DNA of 17,531 nucleotides from an uncultured Mycoplasmatota bacterium (GTDB taxonomy: Bacteria; Bacillota_I; Bacilli_A; RF39; UBA660). Where the stretch lies: the NCBI GenBank assembly GCA_947572405.1, contig CANPBV010000023.1, forward strand, positions 1 to 17,531, written 5' to 3'. The position numbers were made by a program, and so were the translations under genes. Under the pieces are notes generated by a model that was given only the letters and a program-made list of their open reading frames with translations, had not been told where the DNA came from and made no database searches. This document shows, piece after piece, positions 8,989 to 15,376 of this stretch. How positions within the stretch are numbered: the stretch's first letter is position 1; each line of letters begins with the position of its first letter.

Positions 8989-9032
8989 GATATCACCTAA
9001 TAGAGTATATGAAGAAGTTTTCATTCCTAGAC

Positions 9033-10142
9033 TTATTTTAAATCATAATTTAAGTGTTCTAATTCTGGTAATACGAAAAGACCATTTTTTCTTATTAATT
9101 GATCATCAAAATATAATTCTCCTCCACCATATTCTTCTCGTTCGATCAAAACCATATCCCAATGAATGGCTGATTTATTTCCATTATAAGCATCTCGATA
9201 AGCCCTTCCTGGTGTAAAATGAATGCTACCGATAATTTTTTCATCAAACAAAATATCACCCATTGGATCTAATATCATTGGATTAAGTCCAATCGCAAAT
9301 TCGCCTATATATCTAGCGCCCTCATCAGTGTTAAAAATTTCTTCTAGTTTTTGATTGTCCCCATTACAAGTGCATTTGGTTATTTTTCCATTTTCAAATG
9401 TTAATGATACATTATAGAAAACATTTCCTTGATATGGAGAAGGTGTATTATAGGTGATAACACCATTCACACTATCTTTCACAGGTGCTGTATAAATTTC
9501 TCCATCTGGTATATTCGCTGTTCCACAACATGGAATTACTGGAATATCTTTGATTGAAAATGTGATATCAGTATTAGGTGCAACTATTCTTACTTTGTCT
9601 GTTTTTTCCATTAGTTCCCTTAGTGGCTTTACCATTTCTCTCATAGCAGCATAATCTACATTCATGACATCAAGGGAATAATCATAAAATTCTTCATTGG
9701 TCATTTTCGCTTTATAAGCATCTAAATGAGACGGATAATTGAGTAGCACCCATCGTCTTTCATTAATTCTAATATCGTCACTTTCTTCTGTTGCCTCTCC
9801 TATTTTTCTCCTAATATCTGATGGGACATTCTTGCTAACATAATCATTTGTCAAATAACGAATATTGATAAAACAATCAAAGTTATCAACATCAAATTGT
9901 TTTTGCTTTTTTATTTCTCTGATCCTATTTTCTGTTGTCAATTCCGTTAATAAAGAATCAATATCCGAATCAATATAACGAACAAATGGGATTCCCTTTT
10001 CCGCTACTATTTGTTTGATTAATTCTTTTACCAATTCATTGGTTCTAGAACTTCCTGCTGTAATCAATACCCTATCATTTTCCTGCACTTTTAAAGAATA
10101 CTTCACAATTGTTTCACTCAAATTTTTAATTTTTGAATTCAT
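9033..10142 (-). CDS. M29 family metallo-aminopeptidase (AmpS/PepS-like)
   Basis: A cytosolic aminopeptidase that releases N-terminal residues from peptides, 369 residues. The family is dinuclear-metal dependent. The expected ligands are visible in order: Glu in NIPDGEIYTAP near 214, Glu in YIGEFAIG near 279, His in GSIHFTPGRAY near 307 and the HWD pair in SAIHWDM near 328-330. A conserved Tyr follows the first His. The family is usually about 370-410 residues, so this one is complete, on the short side. The start has AAGGGTGA about nine bases upstream. It is the first gene of a probable two-gene unit with the deacetylase-like protein, and it is divergent from the small Tyr/Pro-rich gene across a 57-base intergenic region. 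Confidence 0.92.
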   Translation of the reverse strand: MNSKIKNLSETIVKYSLKVQENDRVLITAGSSRTNELVKELIKQIVAEKGIPFVRYIDSDIDSLLTELTTENRIREIKKQKQFDVDNFDCFINIRYLTNDYVSKNVPSDIRRKIGEATEESDDIRINERRWVLLNYPSHLDAYKAKMTNEEFYDYSLDVMNVDYAAMREMVKPLRELMEKTDKVRIVAPNTDITFSIKDIPVIPCCGTANIPDGEIYTAPVKDSVNGVITYNTPSPYQGNVFYNVSLTFENGKITKCTCNGDNQKLEEIFNTDEGARYIGEFAIGLNPMILDPMGDILFDEKIIGSIHFTPGRAYRDAYNGNKSAIHWDMVLIEREEYGGGELYFDDQLIRKNGLFVLPELEHLNYDLK

Positions 10143-10199
10143 TTCGTAAAATCACCCTTTTCTTATCCATACATACTATAATATGAAAGGAGAATTCAT
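10143..10199. promoter_or_regulatory. Divergent promoter region, aminopeptidase and Tyr/Pro-rich gene
   Basis: The 57 bases hold overlapping -10-like elements in both directions: TATAAT on plus (10177-10182) and TATTAT or TATAGT on minus (10175-10183). A minus-strand TTGATA (10203-10208) lies 19 bases before TATTAT, within the first codons of the plus gene. The plus -10 is very near its ribosome site AAAGGAG (10186-10192), so the real plus-strand promoter may be different. Confidence 0.4.
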
Positions 10200-10466
10200 A
10201 TGTATCAAGAATATTATAGTATTCCTACAAATAGTTATCAAAACCGTAGTGCTTCTATGTCTAATGTACCTACTTCTAGTACTGTGTACGGAAGTGGAGA
10301 TGATAGACTCATCGCTGGAGGTTTTGCGTTTCCATTCTTACTTGGGGGTGTAACTGGGGCTGCACTAGCACCTGCATTCTGGAGACCAGCTTATCAACCA
10401 TACCCTAGACCATATCCTCCATATTATCCACCACGTCCACCATATCCATATTATCGACCATTTTAA
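10200..10466 (+). CDS. Small Gly-rich hydrophobic protein with Tyr/Pro-rich tail
   Basis: An 88-residue protein of unknown function. Residues 1-35 are polar and Ser/Tyr/Asn rich. Residues about 36-61 form a glycine-rich hydrophobic stretch (LIAGGFAFPFLLGGVTGAA) that could be a membrane segment. Residues 62-88 are almost entirely Pro, Tyr and Arg in repeated YPxPYP/PPYYPP units. This layout recalls small coat- or surface-associated proteins of Firmicutes, but that is an analogy and I assign no function. AAAGGAG seven bases before the ATG and a strong terminator 16 bases after the stop show that it is a real single-gene unit. It is the only plus-strand gene between 55 and 16538. Confidence 0.8.
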   Translation: MYQEYYSIPTNSYQNRSASMSNVPTSSTVYGSGDDRLIAGGFAFPFLLGGVTGAALAPAFWRPAYQPYPRPYPPYYPPRPPYPYYRPF

Positions 10467-10481
10467 GTAATTTTATTCTAG

Positions 10482-10508
10482 TACAGTTCTCAAGAACTGT
10501 ATTTTTTT
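10482..10508 (+). terminator. Intrinsic terminator of the Tyr/Pro-rich gene
   Basis: Stem TACAGTTC / GAACTGTA (8 bp, extendable to 9) with a 4-base loop (10482-10501), followed by seven T residues on the plus strand. Confidence 0.85.
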
Positions 10509-10509
10509 C

Positions 10510-10536
10510 AAAAAAAAGAAGTCTATTTGGCTTCTT
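10510..10536 (-). terminator. Intrinsic terminator of rny
   Basis: Stem AAGAAG / CTTCTT (10516-10521 with 10531-10536) with a 9-base loop, then six T residues on the minus strand. The rny stop codon is in the loop. It lies back to back with the plus-strand terminator at 10482-10508. Confidence 0.6.
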
Positions 10537-12076
10537 CTGTCGCTCTTGTTTCTCTTATGACGGTAACTTTAATCGTTCCTGGATATTGCATTTCTGCTTC
10601 TATCCTATTTTTAACATCCCTGGCTATTTTATGACTTCCTAAATCATCGACTTCTTCTGGTTTTACAATTACCCTTAGTTCTCTACCAGCTTGAACTGCA
10701 TATGTTTTATCAACACCTGGCATTACATTCGCAATGTTTTCTAGATCTTGCAAACGCTTAATATAGTTCTCTAATGAATCATTTCTTGCCCCTGGACGTG
10801 ATGCAGACAACGTATCTGCTATCGCAACTATAATAGAAATAACACTAGTTGGTTCTGTATCTCCATGATGAGATTCTATTGCATTAATCACAACCCCATT
10901 TTCCTTATATTTGTGCGCAAGATTGCTGCCTAATTCTACATGGCTTCCCTCTATTTCATGGTCAATAGATTTTCCAATATCGTGTAATAAACCTGCCCGT
11001 TTTGCGAGTGTTACATTTTCTCCTATCTCTGCTGCTAAGATTCCAGACAGCTGTGCAACCTCTATAGAGTGTTGCAAGGCATTTTGACCATAACTGGTTC
11101 TAAAATGTAGTTTACCAATCAATTCTACCAGTTCAGGATCCATCTTGGTTAATCCCAATTCAAATAAAGCTGCTTCTCCATACTCTAAAATTTTAGCTTT
11201 CATATCAGCACTTGTATTCTCATAGAGTTCCTCGATTCTAGTTGGATGAATTCTTCCATCTTTAATTAAGGTCTCAATTGTCACTCTCGCAATTTCCCTA
11301 CGTAATGGATCAAAGCTAGAAAGAACAATTGCTTCTGGAGTATCATCAATAATTAAATCTACCCCTGTAACTGCCTCTATCGTTCTGATATTTCTTCCTT
11401 CTCTACCAATGATGCGACCTTTCATGTCATCATTCGGCAAATTAACAACTGTAACTGTTTGGTCATTTGCAACATCACTAGCGTATTTTTGCATAGATGA
11501 AATCAGTAGTGATTTTGCCTTTTTATCAACCTCTAGTTTTGCTTCTGCTTCCGCATCCTTAATATAAGCTGCAATTTCTAAGCTCATCATTTCTTCTACC
11601 TTTTTCATTACCATATCTCTAGCTTGATTCTTAGAAAAACCAGCTATTTTTTCTAACATTTCAATTTGTTCCTTCTTTAAATCTTCCACTTTTACTTGTT
11701 CATTTTGGATTTCTTTTTGTTTATTAATTAAATTGTTTTCTTTTTCTTCTAACATTTGTTCACGATTTTGAAGCGTTTGATCACGTCTATCCATACTATT
11801 TTCACGATTTAATAAACGCTCTTCGGATTCTTTTATTTCCTGCTTTTTTTCTTTTATTTCTTTGTCTACTTCAATTTTTAATTTATGCGTTTCTTCCTTA
11901 GCCTCTAACAAATAATCCCTTTTTACTTTTTCCGCTTCCTTTTTCGCTTTTTCCAACATTGCTTCTATTTTTTTTGCAGCCTGATTTCCCCTTATATAAT
12001 AAAAAACAACAATGGCAATCATGCCCACAAAAATTCCAATCAAGACGAGTAAAATGGAGAAAATAACATTGTTCAT
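10523..12076 (-). CDS. rny: Ribonuclease Y
   Basis: Membrane-anchored endoribonuclease that initiates mRNA decay, 517 residues, the normal length. It has an N-terminal transmembrane helix (residues about 4-27), a long charged coiled coil (about 30-200), a KH RNA-binding domain with GRIIGREGRNIRTIE (about 220-235) and an HD metal-dependent domain with LQHSIEVAQLSG and LLHDIGK (about 335-370). The start is fixed by GGAGGT five bases upstream. It has its own promoter (12143-12171) and a terminator across its stop. In B. subtilis rny also lies downstream of recA, so position and family agree. Confidence 0.97.
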   Translation of the reverse strand: MNNVIFSILLVLIGIFVGMIAIVVFYYIRGNQAAKKIEAMLEKAKKEAEKVKRDYLLEAKEETHKLKIEVDKEIKEKKQEIKESEERLLNRENSMDRRDQTLQNREQMLEEKENNLINKQKEIQNEQVKVEDLKKEQIEMLEKIAGFSKNQARDMVMKKVEEMMSLEIAAYIKDAEAEAKLEVDKKAKSLLISSMQKYASDVANDQTVTVVNLPNDDMKGRIIGREGRNIRTIEAVTGVDLIIDDTPEAIVLSSFDPLRREIARVTIETLIKDGRIHPTRIEELYENTSADMKAKILEYGEAALFELGLTKMDPELVELIGKLHFRTSYGQNALQHSIEVAQLSGILAAEIGENVTLAKRAGLLHDIGKSIDHEIEGSHVELGSNLAHKYKENGVVINAIESHHGDTEPTSVISIIVAIADTLSASRPGARNDSLENYIKRLQDLENIANVMPGVDKTYAVQAGRELRVIVKPEEVDDLGSHKIARDVKNRIEAEMQYPGTIKVTVIRETRATEEAK

Positions 12077-12142
12077 ACATTACCTCCATTCCTTAAATAT
12101 ATAAATCTATATAAAGTAAAATACTGATTTCACTCTACTCTT

Positions 12143-12171
12143 ATTGTAATGTTTCTAGAGTTAGAAGTCAA
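12143..12171 (-). promoter_or_regulatory. rny promoter
   Basis: Minus-strand -35 TTGACT (12166-12171), a 17-base spacer and -10 TACAAT (12143-12148). This predicts a leader of about 60 bases before the rny start. Confidence 0.75.
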
Positions 12172-12235
12172 GCTATTATTTTTTTTAAAATACGATCAAT
12201 AAAATTTTTATTTTATATTCAAATATGATCTATTA

Positions 12236-12260
12236 ACAAAAAAATAGGAAATCCTATTTT
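12236..12260 (-). terminator. Intrinsic terminator of recA
   Basis: Minus-strand stem AAAATAGG / CCTATTTT with a 4-base loop (12241-12260), followed by T residues. The recA stop codon TAG (12254-12256) lies in the stem. Confidence 0.65.
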
Positions 12261-13270
12261 TTTTCTTCCATATTTGAACGAACGATATCATAATATTCTC
12301 TTACTTTTGTTTCTAATTCTTGCTTTAATTCTGGTTTATTCTTTAAAAGTTCTTTCACATTTTCTTTTCCTTGACCTAATTTTTCTCCATTATAGGCATA
12401 CCAAGCACCACTTTTCTCAATAATTCCAGCATCTGATGCAAGATCCACAATTTCTCCACTTACTGATATTCCCTCACCATACATAATATCAATAGTACAA
12501 GTTTTAAATGGAGGAGCCATTTTATTTTTTACAACCTTGATATTTGTTTTATTTCCAACAATATCACTTCCTAATTTAAGTTGTTCTGAACGTCTAATTT
12601 CCAAACGAATAGAGGAATAAAATTTAAGTGCTCTCCCCCCTGGAGTTACTTCTGGATTTCCAAACATAACACCTACTTTTTCTCTTAATTGGTTAATAAA
12701 AATTGCTACTGTATTGGTTTTATTAATGATTCCAGAGAGTTTTCTAAGTGCCTGGCTCATAAGTCTTGCTTGTAATCCTACATGGGAGTCCCCCATTTCT
12801 CCTTCTATTTCAGCTTGTGGAACAAGTGCAGCTACAGAGTCAATTACAATTACACTGATGGCACCACTCCTTACTAGCGCTTCGCAAATCTCTAAAGCTT
12901 GCTCTCCATTATCTGGTTGAGATAATAAAAGATCATTAATATTCACTCCTAATGCAGCTGCATATTGAGGATCTAAAGAATGTTCCGCATCTATGAAGGC
13001 AGCTCTGCCGCCTTTTTTCTGCGCTTCCGCAATCGCATGAAGTGCAAAAGTGGTTTTTCCACTCGACTCAGGGCCATAAATTTCAATAATTCTTCCCTTT
13101 GGATAACCGCCTATCCCAAGAGCTATATCTAAAGAAAGGGAACCACTAGGGATGACATCTATTTTTTGATGTTCATTTTCTCCTAATTTCATAACAGCAC
13201 CTTTTCCAAATTGCTTTTCTATATCAGCCAAAACCTGATCTAATGTTTTATCATTTGATGATTTTACCAT
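12254..13270 (-). CDS. recA: Recombinase A
   Basis: ATP-dependent DNA strand-exchange protein, also the co-protease for LexA self-cleavage, 338 residues. Visible are the Walker A loop GPESSGKT near residue 65, the Walker B strand VIVIDSVAALVP near 140, the filament and DNA-binding segments FINQLREKVGVMFGNPE and GGRALKFYSS, the KNKMAPPFK segment and a short acidic/basic C-terminal tail. The start has a strong AGGAGG site upstream. A consensus promoter and a LexA-like operator lie upstream, and pgsA ends in a terminator, so recA is transcribed on its own. The cinA gene that sits between pgsA and recA in B. subtilis is absent here. Confidence 0.99.
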   Translation of the reverse strand: MVKSSNDKTLDQVLADIEKQFGKGAVMKLGENEHQKIDVIPSGSLSLDIALGIGGYPKGRIIEIYGPESSGKTTFALHAIAEAQKKGGRAAFIDAEHSLDPQYAAALGVNINDLLLSQPDNGEQALEICEALVRSGAISVIVIDSVAALVPQAEIEGEMGDSHVGLQARLMSQALRKLSGIINKTNTVAIFINQLREKVGVMFGNPEVTPGGRALKFYSSIRLEIRRSEQLKLGSDIVGNKTNIKVVKNKMAPPFKTCTIDIMYGEGISVSGEIVDLASDAGIIEKSGAWYAYNGEKLGQGKENVKELLKNKPELKQELETKVREYYDIVRSNMEEKK

Positions 13271-13297
13271 GTTTTTTCCTCCTCATCTAACGTAATC

Positions 13298-13326
13298 ATT
13301 GTATAATAGTTTTTCTGCTTTGTCAA
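13298..13326 (-). promoter_or_regulatory. recA promoter
   Basis: Minus-strand -35 TTGACA (13321-13326, perfect consensus), a 17-base spacer and -10 TACAAT (13298-13303). The start codon is 27 bases beyond the -10. Confidence 0.85.
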
Positions 13327-13335
13327 TACCAAAAC

Positions 13336-13349
13336 CAAACATTTGTTTA
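13336..13349 (-). promoter_or_regulatory. Probable LexA (SOS) box upstream of recA
   Basis: Minus-strand TAAACAAATGTTTG matches 12 of 14 positions of the B. subtilis LexA/DinR consensus CGAACRNRYGTTYG. It lies 10 bases upstream of the recA -35. The site is a near-palindrome in the expected place; binding is inferred. Confidence 0.6.
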
Positions 13350-13409
13350 CTTTCACTCGTTTGCTACAGATTTATAAAATCCATATCCCAAATTTTTAAA
13401 ATTTTCATC

Positions 13410-13441
13410 AAAAAAGAATCAGACTATTATTTTTCTGATTC
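13410..13441 (-). terminator. Intrinsic terminator of pgsA
   Basis: Stem GAATCAGA / TCTGATTC (13416-13423 with 13434-13441), a 10-base loop and six T residues on the minus strand. The pgsA stop codon is in the loop. Confidence 0.8.
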
Positions 13442-14026
13442 CATTATAAATTCTTGATTCATTTTATAATATTGCACTCCTGAAATGACAGATAATACAC
13501 AAGCGATAATAAGCAATATGTCTGAAATTTTAAAATTCCATAATTCAAAAGGTAAATTATAAAATAAAGTAAGTATAATCCCTAACATCATGCAGGCTGT
13601 TTTCCATTTTCCAGTATTAATAGCACCTACAACAGCCCCTTTATTCCCTGCAATCATTTTAATAGAATCTACTACAGTATCTCTAAAAATGATAATAACA
13701 GGAATTATCGGATGGACAAATCCGCTCGCTGCTAAAATAACTAAAATACAATTCACAAGGATTTTATCCGCAATCGCATCTAGCATTTTTCCAACATCCG
13801 TGACAATTTCCAATTTACGGGCCAAATAACCGTCTAAGAAATCTGTCAAAGAGGCAATAATAAATAGTCCACCTGCTATTAAATATTTGATGTCAATTAC
13901 AATTGATTCATTTACAAATAATTTTGGAATAGAAATTCCAGTAGCCTCAAATGGAAAAATTAGAATAACAATGATAAACAATGTTAAAAAAATTCTAAAT
14001 AATGTAATTTTATTCGGTAAATTCAT
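13427..14026 (-). CDS. pgsA: CDP-diacylglycerol-glycerol-3-phosphate 3-phosphatidyltransferase
   Basis: Integral membrane enzyme making phosphatidylglycerol phosphate, the committed step to phosphatidylglycerol and cardiolipin, 199 residues. The CDP-alcohol phosphotransferase signature is complete: DFLDGYLAR, then eight residues, then GKMLDAIAD, giving all conserved Asp, Gly and Arg positions (about residues 62-87). Several hydrophobic helices surround it, as the family requires. The start has AGGAGGT, which overlaps the stop codon of the RodZ-like gene ten bases upstream, so the two genes are probably translationally coupled. Ends at a clear terminator. Confidence 0.96.
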   Translation of the reverse strand: MNLPNKITLFRIFLTLFIIVILIFPFEATGISIPKLFVNESIVIDIKYLIAGGLFIIASLTDFLDGYLARKLEIVTDVGKMLDAIADKILVNCILVILAASGFVHPIIPVIIIFRDTVVDSIKMIAGNKGAVVGAINTGKWKTACMMLGIILTLFYNLPFELWNFKISDILLIIACVLSVISGVQYYKMNQEFIMESEK

Positions 14027-14036
14027 AAAATACCTC

Positions 14037-14522
14037 CTATTTCATAATATGCATTGCTATTACATTTTCTGGTTTCTTATTATCCTTTTTAGGTTGTTTG
14101 GCGATTAAAATGGTTACAACTGCAAAAATAATGACTACTACCGTGATAATTATAAACGGAACAATTGGAAATTTATTTTCATATTCTATCGTATATGGAG
14201 AAGTAACTTTATTTGGTTCTTCTACCTTTTTCTTACCCGTTTCCTTTTGGGCTTTTTTTATATCGTCTAATGAAATTTTAGATGTATAGTCAAATAAGTA
14301 TTCGTTAAAATCATCTACCATGTCCTCATAACTTAATCCAAGGTATTTTGCATAGTCACGAATAAAATATTTTAAATAAAAAATATCCTTAAAGGCATCC
14401 ATATTCCCCTCTTCTATATTTTCGATTTGGGAAGGACGTAACTTTAAATCTTCTGCGACTTCTTCTACAGATACTCCCATATCTTCACGAGCCATTTTTA
14501 ATTTCGCTCCGATTTCTTTCAC
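14037..14522 (-). CDS. rodZ: Short RodZ-like membrane protein with N-terminal HTH
   Basis: Cytoskeleton-linked cell-shape protein family. From the GTG at 14522 it has 161 residues. An N-terminal Xre-like helix-turn-helix (about 2-65, with VSVEEVAEDLKLRPSQIENI and a YIRDYAKYLGL helix) is followed by a polar linker. One transmembrane segment (about 118-140, FPIVPFIIITVVVIIFAVV) comes next, then only about 20 outside residues; the large extracytoplasmic domain of full RodZ is missing. The GTG is preferred because AGTAGGTG lies five bases upstream. The longer in-frame ATG at 14573 is the conserved 3' end of rnpB and cannot be the normal start. An ATG at 14540 is possible but has no ribosome site. 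Adjacency to pgsA matches B. subtilis ymfM. Confidence 0.83.
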   Translation of the reverse strand: MKEIGAKLKMAREDMGVSVEEVAEDLKLRPSQIENIEEGNMDAFKDIFYLKYFIRDYAKYLGLSYEDMVDDFNEYLFDYTSKISLDDIKKAQKETGKKKVEEPNKVTSPYTIEYENKFPIVPFIIITVVVIIFAVVTILIAKQPKKDNKKPENVIAMHIMK

Positions 14523-14527
14523 CTTCA

Positions 14528-14535
14528 CACCTACT
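14528..14535 (-). promoter_or_regulatory. Ribosome site deciding the RodZ-like start
   Basis: AGTAGGTG, one mismatch to AGGAGGTG, lies five bases before GTG 14522. No comparable site precedes the ATGs at 14540 or 14573. Confidence 0.6.
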
Positions 14536-14556
14536 TTCATTTTAGAAACAAAAAAT

Positions 14557-14907
14557 AATACTTTGTAAGCCATGTTCTGTACCTATTTCTAGGTGGCAAA
14601 CATTTATCTATCGATCATTCGATCCCATAAGAAATTCTAAATTCTTTCTTATTAGGCTCCCCTACCAAAATTTGGGTTTCTCACTCGTGGGGTTTACCCG
14701 TTCCACTACTACCATTTCTAATAGCATCGTCACTATGGCACTTTATGCTTCGCTTCCATATATTTCTACTTAGGATTAAAAGCGCCGTTAGTATTTCTAC
14801 TACCATAGGTTATTGTTTCCCTATGCACGAACACTATAGTCATCACAGACTATGTGAGCATGGACTTTCCTCTACACAATAAAACGTATAGCGTTTGCCC
14901 AAGTATT
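14557..14907 (-). ncRNA. rnpB: RNase P RNA, type B
   Basis: Catalytic RNA that trims the 5' leader of tRNA precursors, about 350 bases. Minus-strand blocks match the conserved core of Bacillus type B RNA: GTAGAGGAAAGTCCATGCTC near the 5' end, AAAGTGCCATAGTGACG, GGTAAACCCCACGAGTGAG, AAACCCAAATTTTGGTAGGG and the 3' block AACATGGCTTAC. The ends are set by a 7-bp P1 helix between AATACTT (14901-14907) and AAGTATT (14557-14563). The 5' end overlaps the gpsB stop codon, and a T run follows P1, so termination may be partial. No clear promoter lies directly upstream, so it may be cut from a gpsB transcript. The ends are accurate to about five bases. Confidence 0.96.
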
Positions 14908-15235
14908 ATTCTTTTCCATAAATGATTTTTTCTAAGTTTGATAATCTTCTTAAAACATCCGCATTAGATGGAATCACTTTATCTCCACCCTCATCACGAA
15001 TGACTTCTAATTTTGTTCTCAAATTTCTCACATCTTGTTTTAGTCTTAAATTATCCTCCATTAATTCTTTTTTCTCTTTTTCAAGTTCTTTTATGATGGA
15101 AGTCATTTCTTCATAATCACGAATAATAATATCGAGAAATTTATCTACTTCCTGTGGACGATATCCACGTGTATCTATTTTAAATTCTTTTTCTAAAATA
15201 TCTTTTACAGTCAGTAAAATCCTTTCTTGGTACAT
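14906..15235 (-). CDS. gpsB: Cell-division regulator GpsB (DivIVA family)
   Basis: Small cytosolic coiled-coil protein that links division and elongation peptidoglycan synthases in Gram-positive bacteria, 109 residues. The N-terminal DivIVA-type lipid/partner-binding domain contains the family's RGYRPQEVDKFLD segment (residues about 23-35). A coiled coil (about 38-82) and a short C-terminal helix with RRLSNLEKIIYG follow, which is the GpsB trimerisation layout and much shorter than DivIVA. AGAGGTGG supports the start. Its position directly before rnpB matches the B. subtilis gpsB (ypsB)-rnpB neighbourhood, which favours GpsB over DivIVA. Confidence 0.93.
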   Translation of the reverse strand: MYQERILLTVKDILEKEFKIDTRGYRPQEVDKFLDIIIRDYEEMTSIIKELEKEKKELMEDNLRLKQDVRNLRTKLEVIRDEGGDKVIPSNADVLRRLSNLEKIIYGKE

Positions 15236-15267
15236 AACTCCACCTCTTCACTCATTTATACGCTACT

Positions 15268-15296
15268 ATTGTCTCAAAAAAAGAGATATTTGTCAA
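15268..15296 (-). promoter_or_regulatory. gpsB (gpsB-rnpB-rodZ-pgsA) promoter
   Basis: Minus-strand -35 TTGACA (15291-15296, perfect), a 17-base spacer and -10 GACAAT (15268-15273, two mismatches to TATAAT). It could drive the whole gpsB to pgsA block, because the first clear terminator downstream is after pgsA. Confidence 0.6.
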
Positions 15297-15325
15297 TTTT
15301 CTTTCCAACATCTATTCCTAAATCA

Positions 15326-15349
15326 AAAATAAAAACTGGATGTGGTTTT
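15326..15349 (-). terminator. Weak possible terminator of the transglutaminase-like gene
   Basis: A 5-bp stem AAAAC / GTTTT with an 8-base loop, then a T-rich stretch on the minus strand. It is about 27 bases beyond the stop. It is weaker than the others in this window. Confidence 0.3.
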
Positions 15350-15376
15350 ATTAAATTTGTTTCGGTTTGTCATCGT

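Noticed and set aside
11898..12089. A 63-codon minus frame overlapping the rny start
   Set aside because: It is out of frame with the strongly supported RNase Y N-terminus and coiled coil and its product is low-complexity; it is a shadow.
14523..14573. N-terminal extension of the RodZ-like protein starting at ATG 14573
   Set aside because: The DNA is the conserved 3' block of rnpB, and a better ribosome site precedes GTG 14522.
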